From a virus: 25,549 bases of DNA. Below, piece by piece: positions 21,306 to 25,549 of this stretch. Under the pieces are notes generated by a model that saw nothing but the letters and a program-made list of their open reading frames with translations, was not told the origin of the DNA and did no database searches. The stretch lies in the IMG/VR virus record IMGVR_UViG_3300022514_000001, positions 1 to 25,549 of that record, one strand, 5' to 3'. How positions within the stretch are numbered: position 1 is the stretch's first letter; each line of letters starts with the position of its first letter. The position numbers and the translations under genes are program-made.

Positions 21306-22861
21306 ATCCCCATCTCCTCGGGAACAGGTGGCAGTTCGTTAATCAACTGGATCCAGCGGACATATATTTCCTTGCGCATAGTCACATTGTCATTCCCAAA
21401 AACCAGAACAACCCTGGCTGGCGGGACAGGGCCTGGCGTCTTAAAAGCCAGCATTTGCATAATGCATTTGGTACCAGCATTGTTCCCCTTAATACGGTAA
21501 TAGACGGGTAGTTCCGGACACCGGTCGATTAAATGACCCCTTTCATCGGCTATCCTTAACATCCCATTTTCCACGGATATACAGCCACGGTTATTGTCAC
21601 TGCCCTGGAAAGCCTGGAACTCACGAACATGAAACATTACACCCTGTTCAGGAATTATTACTTTTGCCTCACCCAACTGCGGTGACATGCTTGTTGCTTC
21701 CCGGCAAATTTCGTTTTTCGTCCTCCAATATTCCAAAAGTCCCTCCAGGGTAATAATGCTTTCACGGTCTACAATTCCACAATCAGCAATGCTGTAAGGA
21801 CGGTTTTTAATCTCTTCCTCCCACGCAGCCCTGGCAATTTTAATCAACTCAACCATTTCGGAATTTAACCCGGCAGAATTAGAAGCACTCACCCGGGCAA
21901 TCTGACCGGCGGCCTTTTGAATCTGCTCCTGGACCTCCACCTGGCGTTTCTGGTTTTCTGCTTTCTTCTTAGCTGCTTCTTCCCTGGCAACTCGGGCCTC
22001 TGCTTCCGCTTCTTCCGCTTCCTCCTGTTGCTTCATTTTTTGGGCCCAGGCCTGCTTATTTTCCCAGCAGGGCTTATTCATGCAATACGGCAATTTTCTA
22101 TTATTCCATGAATCATGGACAACAACACGATGCTTACATTTGCTACATTCTTCAACATCAAATACCGGGGAATTAAAAAAGTGTTTATACAAAGGCATAC
22201 CATCTTCAGCGACCACGCCGGTAATCACCTGTTCCGTCTTTGCCACTGGAATATCTCTTTCAACAATCTCCTTGACCACCTTCTTGAGCACCGGTTCTGG
22301 CAGGCGCTTATATCCAGCCAATACCTTGCCGTGACTTGTTGAAATTATTCCACGTGAAATATTTTCCTGGATAGATTTCGGGAGGTCCAGCAGCCGAATC
22401 CGGTTCGCAATGTGGGCCTGGCTCACGCCTAACTTTTCGCCCAAAGCCTCCTGGGTGTACCCGTGCTCCTTAAGCAGGGCCTGGTACGCCCTGGCCTCTT
22501 CGATAGGGTCCAGGTCCTTCCGCTGGAGGTTTTCGATGAGCATGATTTCCGCCTCTTGCCTCGGTGTCAACTTAGAGATCAGTGCCGGCACCGATTGCAG
22601 GCCAGCTAACCGTGCGGCCCGCCACCGGCGTTCGCCGGCCACGATGCGGTACTCTCCCCCGTCTTCAACCAGCAGCAAAGGTTGCAAAATGCCAATTTCC
22701 CGGATGCTGGCCGCCAGTTCCTCCAGGGCGGCCGGATCGAAGTTTTTCCGGGGGTTGTTTGGATTCGGTCGGATGCGGTCAACCGGCACATTATACAGGG
22801 CCCCGTGCATAACTGGCCTGTCCGGCAGGGTGAAGTCAGTATACAGCGTTTGGCCTTCCAT
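21302..22861 (-). CDS. ParB/Spo0J-family CTPase with Cys4 motif and long C-terminal extension
   Basis: A 519-aa protein from ATG 22861 (GAGGTG 7 nt upstream, 4 nt after the previous stop). The ParB N-domain spans about residues 21-115 with the CTP-binding motifs GERRWRAAR (76-84) and ENLQR (110-114). The helix-turn-helix TQEALGEKLGVSQAHIANRI is near 136-155, then ENISRGIISTSHGK. Cysteines 239, 242, 260 and 265 make a likely zinc site. A long Glu/Ala-rich coiled coil (about 275-330) and an unrecognised C-terminal domain follow; normal Spo0J proteins are about 280 aa and end in a dimer domain. No ParA is nearby. A parS-like palindrome lies inside the gene and two more lie in the late region. 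Confidence 0.85.
   Translation of the reverse strand: MEGQTLYTDFTLPDRPVMHGALYNVPVDRIRPNPNNPRKNFDPAALEELAASIREIGILQPLLLVEDGGEYRIVAGERRWRAARLAGLQSVPALISKLTPRQEAEIMLIENLQRKDLDPIEEARAYQALLKEHGYTQEALGEKLGVSQAHIANRIRLLDLPKSIQENISRGIISTSHGKVLAGYKRLPEPVLKKVVKEIVERDIPVAKTEQVITGVVAEDGMPLYKHFFNSPVFDVEECSKCKHRVVVHDSWNNRKLPYCMNKPCWENKQAWAQKMKQQEEAEEAEAEARVAREEAAKKKAENQKRQVEVQEQIQKAAGQIARVSASNSAGLNSEMVELIKIARAAWEEEIKNRPYSIADCGIVDRESIITLEGLLEYWRTKNEICREATSMSPQLGEAKVIIPEQGVMFHVREFQAFQGSDNNRGCISVENGMLRIADERGHLIDRCPELPVYYRIKGNNAGTKCIMQMLAFKTPGPVPPARVVLVFGNDNVTMRKEIYVRWIQLINELPPVPEEMGI
22346..22361. promoter_or_regulatory. parS/Noc-type palindrome, site 3 (inside parB)
   Basis: TATTCCACGTGAAATA matches sites 1 and 2 at 15 of 16 positions; the single change breaks symmetry at one base. 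It lies in the codons for ISRGI of the ParB protein, so the site and the coding need share sequence. B. subtilis also has a parS within spo0J, which makes an in-gene site plausible. Confidence 0.6.
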
Positions 22862-22865
22862 CGGG

Positions 22866-23579
22866 CTACACCTCGATCTCCAGGGTTTCAAGAGCCCTGT
22901 CAATGCGCTCCAGCATGTCCTTGCCACGCTTAACCAAATCATCAAGTGCCGCTTTTACCCCCGGGGTTAACATTTCGGCCGGGATATTTTTCTCAACACA
23001 CTGAATGTCCGCTACGATTTCTTCCCGCACCTTAAGCGCCCGGGCAACAGTCATTTTCTCACCTTTACTGCCGACATCACCCCGGTAAATTTCAAACGCC
23101 ATTGGTTTACGCCTCCTTTCCACGATCCCCACCAGGCCATACTTTTGCTTAATCCGTTTGACCAGGTACAGTTCCAGGCCTTTCAGATCCGCCACCTGCT
23201 GGTCAGTAAACCCCTGCCGGATAAACTCCTCGAATTCCTCCCGGGGCAACGCCTCCTGAGCCAGTTCCAGTTTGGTTTTCCGAACGTTGCCAGTCGGCTC
23301 CGGTTGCTCAGTTTCCGGTGCCGGCATATTTTCCGGCATATTTTCCGCCACTTCCACCACTTCGCATTCCCCCTTCTTTCGCGCGCCTCTGATGGTTTGC
23401 TGCCAATTTCGTATTCGCTGTGCTTTTTCAGGATCTGTTGGCGGACCATACCGGCGGGCTATCTCCTCTGGGCTGAGGCGGTACGTGATAACCGGCCCGT
23501 TCGCTGGTTCCTCCCCAGGGACCCGGCCGAACCTTGGAGGCCCGGCACGGTATGGGGAAATTTTTGTGAAGTTGGCCAT
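22866..23579 (-). CDS. Unknown 237-aa phage protein
   Basis: No family is recognised. The N-terminal quarter (FTKISPYRAGPPRFGRVPGE, VITYRLSPEEIARRYGPPTD) contains a short helix that could begin a helix-turn-helix. A Pro/Glu-rich linker (about residues 75-100) follows. Next comes a helical region with LPREEFEEFIRQGFTDQQVA and DLKGLELYLVKRIKQKYGLV, which looks like an HTH with a 'GFTDQQVADLKGLE' recognition segment. The last 80 residues form a helix-rich domain (MTVARALKVREEIVADIQCV). ATG 23579 has AGGGGTG 7 nt upstream. It is followed 4 nt later by parB, so it may act with ParB or regulate early genes. Confidence 0.65.
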   Translation of the reverse strand: MANFTKISPYRAGPPRFGRVPGEEPANGPVITYRLSPEEIARRYGPPTDPEKAQRIRNWQQTIRGARKKGECEVVEVAENMPENMPAPETEQPEPTGNVRKTKLELAQEALPREEFEEFIRQGFTDQQVADLKGLELYLVKRIKQKYGLVGIVERRRKPMAFEIYRGDVGSKGEKMTVARALKVREEIVADIQCVEKNIPAEMLTPGVKAALDDLVKRGKDMLERIDRALETLEIEV

Positions 23580-23597
23580 CACGCGTCACCCCTCGGT

Positions 23598-23792
23598 TTA
23601 ATTGGCCAACCGCATACCTCCCGTTTGCATCATGATCACAAACTTCCCGCTTTGACTAAGGCTGTCCAAATGTTTCCGGCAGCACAAGTTGCGGTTGCCC
23701 TCTACTTCATAGCAGTGGTCTGCACTTTTACCGCACCAGCATTTATGTTTACCCGTTGGTATCCGCCAAAAGGTGATTTTAGGCTTTCTCAT
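23598..23792 (-). CDS. Small zinc-binding-type protein
   Basis: A 64-aa protein from ATG 23792 (GAGGTG 6 nt upstream; a GTG at 23801 would lie within that site). It has CWCGKSADHCYEVEGNRNLCC, close to CxCx(6)C...CC plus RKHLD, enough Cys/His for one zinc finger-like site. The end, QSGKFVIMMQTGGMRL, is not recognisable. Such mini zinc proteins are common in phage replication operons; the role is unknown. Confidence 0.65.
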   Translation of the reverse strand: MRKPKITFWRIPTGKHKCWCGKSADHCYEVEGNRNLCCRKHLDSLSQSGKFVIMMQTGGMRLAN

Positions 23793-23804
23793 GATTAGCA
23801 CCTC

Positions 23805-24599
23805 TCAACTCAAGTAAAGCGAACGGAGCAGCTGTTTCTTTTTCTCGTCTACTTTGTGCTTTTTGGGCGGCTCCCTCTCCTGCTTTTCTAAAATGCCTTT
23901 TAGGTACAAAAGTGGCTTTTCCAGTTGCTGCACGGCAGCCGCCATCTGTAGCTTGTTTATGGCCGTCAGAACCTGGTCATAGCCATATTGGTTGTAAAGA
24001 GCTCCCACGAAGGCATAATCGCCTTTCGCGGGCTTGATACCCTCAATAGCCCGGTAGGCACCAGTCAACTCGGCAATCAAATCCTTATTGGTCGGGGGAG
24101 CGTCCCCGTCGGCCTCAGCGCACTGCGCTGTAGCTGTCGTTAGACAGCTACCCTGATCTATATCTCTGTCTCTGTCTCTGTTAGTCTGTTTGTCTGTCTC
24201 TGGGGGCGTTTCAGTAACGTTGCTGTAACGGTCTTGTAACGTTTCATTTTGCTGTTTTTTGCGCCGGTGTTTCCTGACGCGTTCAGTGCTGCTATCGCTT
24301 GAAAATTGCCTTTTGTCCCAGTTAACCAGGCGCCAAACTCCGTCAACCTGCTCGAGCATTCGCTGGGCTACAAAGGCCTCAATCCCCGATTTTACCTCGT
24401 CTAATGGGATGGCGGCATCGTCGGCCAAGTCCTCAATAGTGACCGGGACACCTTCAGACAATAGAAGGTATCCGGGTTTTGGAGATTCTTTTGCAATTGT
24501 CAAGATCACCACCCATAGCCACCTTTGTGCAGGTGACAACCTCCTCAACTTTCGGTCATTTCGAATCTCCGTATAAAGCCTGAGCCACAATCCAGCCAT
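23805..24599 (-). CDS. Phage replisome organizer / DnaD-like replication initiator
   Basis: A 264-aa protein. The N-terminal domain (GLWLRLYTEIRNDRKLRRLS, QRWLWVVILTIAKES, VTIEDLADDAAIPLDEVKSG, AFVAQRMLEQVDGVWRLVNW) is the winged-helix 'replisome organizer N-term' found in Gram-positive phages. A low-complexity linker (KHRRKKQQNE, then RDRDRDIDQ) leads to a helical C-terminal domain (AYRAIEGIKPAKGDYAFVGA, YDQVLTAINKL, LLYLKGILEKQ). Such proteins bind the origin, often inside their own gene, and recruit the host helicase loader. The linker DNA holds iterons and a hairpin, as expected for an origin. AAGGAGG lies 7 nt before the ATG. Confidence 0.88.
   Translation of the reverse strand: MAGLWLRLYTEIRNDRKLRRLSPAQRWLWVVILTIAKESPKPGYLLLSEGVPVTIEDLADDAAIPLDEVKSGIEAFVAQRMLEQVDGVWRLVNWDKRQFSSDSSTERVRKHRRKKQQNETLQDRYSNVTETPPETDKQTNRDRDRDIDQGSCLTTATAQCAEADGDAPPTNKDLIAELTGAYRAIEGIKPAKGDYAFVGALYNQYGYDQVLTAINKLQMAAAVQQLEKPLLYLKGILEKQEREPPKKHKVDEKKKQLLRSLYLS
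24131..24246. other. Origin-like cluster inside the replisome organizer gene
   Basis: Within 116 bp are: a perfect inverted repeat TAGCTGTC/GACAGCTA with 4-nt loop (24131-24150); a TCTCTG-type simple repeat (24162-24202); and three GTAACG iterons at 24214, 24225 and 24236, exactly 11 bp (about one helical turn) apart. The third continues as GTAACGTTTCA (24236-24246), identical to the arm of the palindrome upstream of the gene. Origins of Gram-positive temperate phages and of lambda lie inside initiator genes, which supports an origin here. Confidence 0.65.
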
Positions 24600-24616
24600 C
24601 CCGTTTCCTCCTTAAA

Positions 24617-24680
24617 TGTTTCACCCTGTTTCATATGGTGTTTCAGGTACCGTTACATGAAACGTTACAGTAACGTTTCA
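24617..24680. promoter_or_regulatory. Repeat/operator region upstream of the replisome organizer
   Basis: TGTTTCA occurs three times (24617, 24627, 24639), followed by CGTTAC at 24651 and 24663. A perfect 23-bp palindrome lies at 24658-24680: arms TGAAACGTTAC and GTAACGTTTCA around one A. The same elements recur in the origin-like cluster about 430 bp downstream. Position ahead of the initiator gene suggests autoregulation by the initiator or a repressor, or a second half of the origin. I see no convincing -35/-10 pair here. Confidence 0.6.
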
Positions 24681-24689
24681 AAGAAAGAT

Positions 24690-25296
24690 CTATCCGTCAA
24701 TCACGCCTTCCATATTTGGAAACTCATCCCACGTCCACCCATCCAGCAGGCGGCCGGCGGCCTTGCGGCCCACCCGAAAGACATGGTTCCGGCAACCTAT
24801 ATCTGTAATGCCGCGTCGATAGTAACCGGTTATTGGGTCAACTATCTCCCGATTGCCGAAATAAGCTCTTTCAGCTACCGATTTTTCCGTGATTGGCGCA
24901 AACTCCCCCCATTGTTTAAAAAAGAAAGGTATACCTGCCTCCTGGCACTGGTCACGCAGGCTCCGCACCCAATCCGGATGCATTGGGCGGGCATTAGGGC
25001 CAGTTTCACCGCCCACCACAACCCACTGAATTCCAGGACGAATGAGCACCGGCTTGTTTCCCGCGTCAGGATACATAGCACGGTAATAATCGTAGGTCGG
25101 CCTGTAGTCGTATTCCGGGAAATAGTTTCCCAGATCCACCGGCCCCAACAACGGTTCGCAACTCACGAACCTCACCGCAGCCGGTATCTGTAGCAGGATC
25201 GGTATGCGCTCATTAGCCCTGGCCTGATTCTCGGCGGTAACGCCGAGCCAGACGTTGGGCAGGGGCCATTCCTGATAACCAACAATTGTGTTATCG
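24690..25296 (-). pseudogene. Truncated phage Gp37/Gp68 (DUF5131) gene, C-terminal half
   Basis: The remaining frame reads EWPLPNVWLGVTAENQARAN, ERIPILLQIPAAVRFVSCEP, LLGPVDLGNYF, IQWVVVGGETGPNARPMHPD and GIPFFFKQWGEF, the conserved second half of Gp37/Gp68-type (DUF5131) phage proteins. Family members normally start some 100 residues earlier with a Cys cluster (radical-SAM-like CxxxCxYC); this is absent. The IS66 end lies exactly where homology stops. An ORF can be traced into the IS end to an ATG at 25325, but that start is IS DNA and gives no Cys cluster. The family's biochemical role is not established. Confidence 0.85.
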
Positions 25297-25303
25297 GTAA
25301 GCG

Positions 25304-25335
25304 TAAAATAAACCCCACCTTGCAATCAGGTGGGG
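25304..25335 (-). terminator. Terminator of the IS66 transposase gene
   Basis: A perfect 8-bp stem, CCCCACCT/AGGTGGGG (25313-25320 with 25328-25335), has a 7-nt loop. On the minus strand it is followed by TTTATTTT. It lies 12 nt after the transposase stop codon and inside the IS end, so it limits read-through into the prophage. Confidence 0.85.
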
Positions 25336-25347
25336 ACATAATCTGGC

Positions 25348-25549
25348 TTATTTATTAGCCCTGCAGACAGGGGGCAGCGAATCGGACCAGGGGAGTAACT
25401 GATCCAGGGCGTTACTGTCTTTAGGGTTCAGGTTGGGAAGTTTTTCAAAAAGATAACTGAGGTACTGGAAAGGATTCAACCCATTCTCCTTTGCCGTTTC
25501 TATGATGCTGTAAGTAATAGCGCTGGCCCGTGCACCCCGCGGAGTATTG
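25348..25549 (-). CDS. IS66 family transposase, C-terminal end (partial)
   Basis: The last 66 residues before TAA are visible: NTPRGARASAITYSIIETAK, ENGLNPFQYLSYLFEKLPNL and LDQLLPWSDSLPPVCRA. This is the IS66 C-terminal domain: the A-x-x-YSIIETAKENGLNP helix, a YL-x-x-LFE helix and the closing LLPW motif. The catalytic DDE core lies beyond the window. Whether the transposase is intact cannot be judged. Confidence 0.9.
   Translation of the reverse strand, partial: NTPRGARASAITYSIIETAKENGLNPFQYLSYLFEKLPNLNPKDSNALDQLLPWSDSLPPVCRANK

Larger units (their letters stand above)
25297..25549 (-). mobile_element. IS66-family insertion sequence, one end (continues beyond the window)
   Basis: The element end begins with GTAAGCGTAAAATAAACCCC; GTAAGCG is typical of IS66-family inverted repeats. 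It contains the transposase C-terminus (25348-25549) with a terminator behind it. The 8 bp next to it, TGTTATCG (25289-25296), would be the target duplication, since IS66 elements make 8-bp duplications; the other copy lies outside the window. Confidence 0.85.

Noticed and set aside
22946-23579. Idea that the 237-aa protein upstream of parB is a ParA ATPase
   Set aside because: No Walker-type P-loop or deviant Walker A motif (KGGxGKT-like) is present.
24162-24202. TCTCTG/TCTGT repeats considered as a CRISPR-like or microsatellite element
   Set aside because: The repeats are too short and have no spacers. They are best explained as simple sequence encoding a polar linker, possibly part of an origin.
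25297-25325. ATG at 25325 as true start of the DUF5131 gene
   Set aside because: The start lies within the IS66 end and the terminator hairpin. The family's N-terminal Cys cluster is missing, so it is a truncated gene.

Overview
The window is the distal end of a tailed-phage prophage of siphovirus type, almost all of it on the minus strand. The host looks like a Gram-positive anaerobe of the Clostridia (Peptococcaceae or Moorella-like). The basis for this is mid-GC coding sequence, strong AGGAGG ribosome binding sites, PBSX/SPP1-type packaging genes, a BhlA/UviB-type holin, and a copper-amine-oxidase-N 'stalk' domain on the endolysin. The genus is a guess.

Layout, right to left, which is the direction of transcription. 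(1) 25549-25297: the end of an IS66-family insertion sequence, with the transposase C-terminus and its terminator. It cuts a phage gene of the Gp37/Gp68 (DUF5131) type, leaving only the C-terminal half (25296-24690). (2) 24680-20790: replication and DNA-management genes: a replisome organizer carrying an origin-like iteron cluster, a small Zn protein, an unknown 237-aa protein, a ParB/Spo0J-like CTPase, a RusA-like resolvase and a 52-aa ORF. (3) 20765-20186: a RinA/ArpU-like late regulator, then a 25-bp palindrome, an extended -10 promoter and a hairpin, which look like the late-gene switch. (4) 20138-13569: packaging and head genes: small and large terminase, portal, minor capsid protein, two small proteins, scaffold and major capsid. 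One gene on the opposite strand (15836-16168) interrupts the series. (5) 13500-10354: connectors, tail completion proteins, an Ig-decorated tail tube, and a tail-assembly chaperone with a convincing -1 frameshift signal. (6) 10340-2178: tape measure, a baseplate hub apparently split over two genes, and a string of fibre/adhesin proteins including a polyglycine-rich one. (7) 2066-294: lysis genes (holin-like, amidase, second holin-like), a 52-aa ORF and a dCMP-deaminase-like enzyme. (8) 284-1: non-coding repeats, then the 3' half of a tRNA-Thr(CGU) gene with its own terminator. I read this as the prophage/chromosome junction; the sequence left of about 81 should be host DNA.

The genes form a near-continuous late operon with many ATGA/TGATG overlaps. 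The most unusual feature is a phage ParB-like CTPase together with three near-identical 16-bp parS/Noc-type palindromes (TATTTCACGTGAAATA or one mismatch). Two lie in the only sizeable gaps of the structural/lysis region and one lies inside the parB gene. No ParA, integrase or repressor is in the window; integrase and repressor probably lie beyond the IS66 copy.
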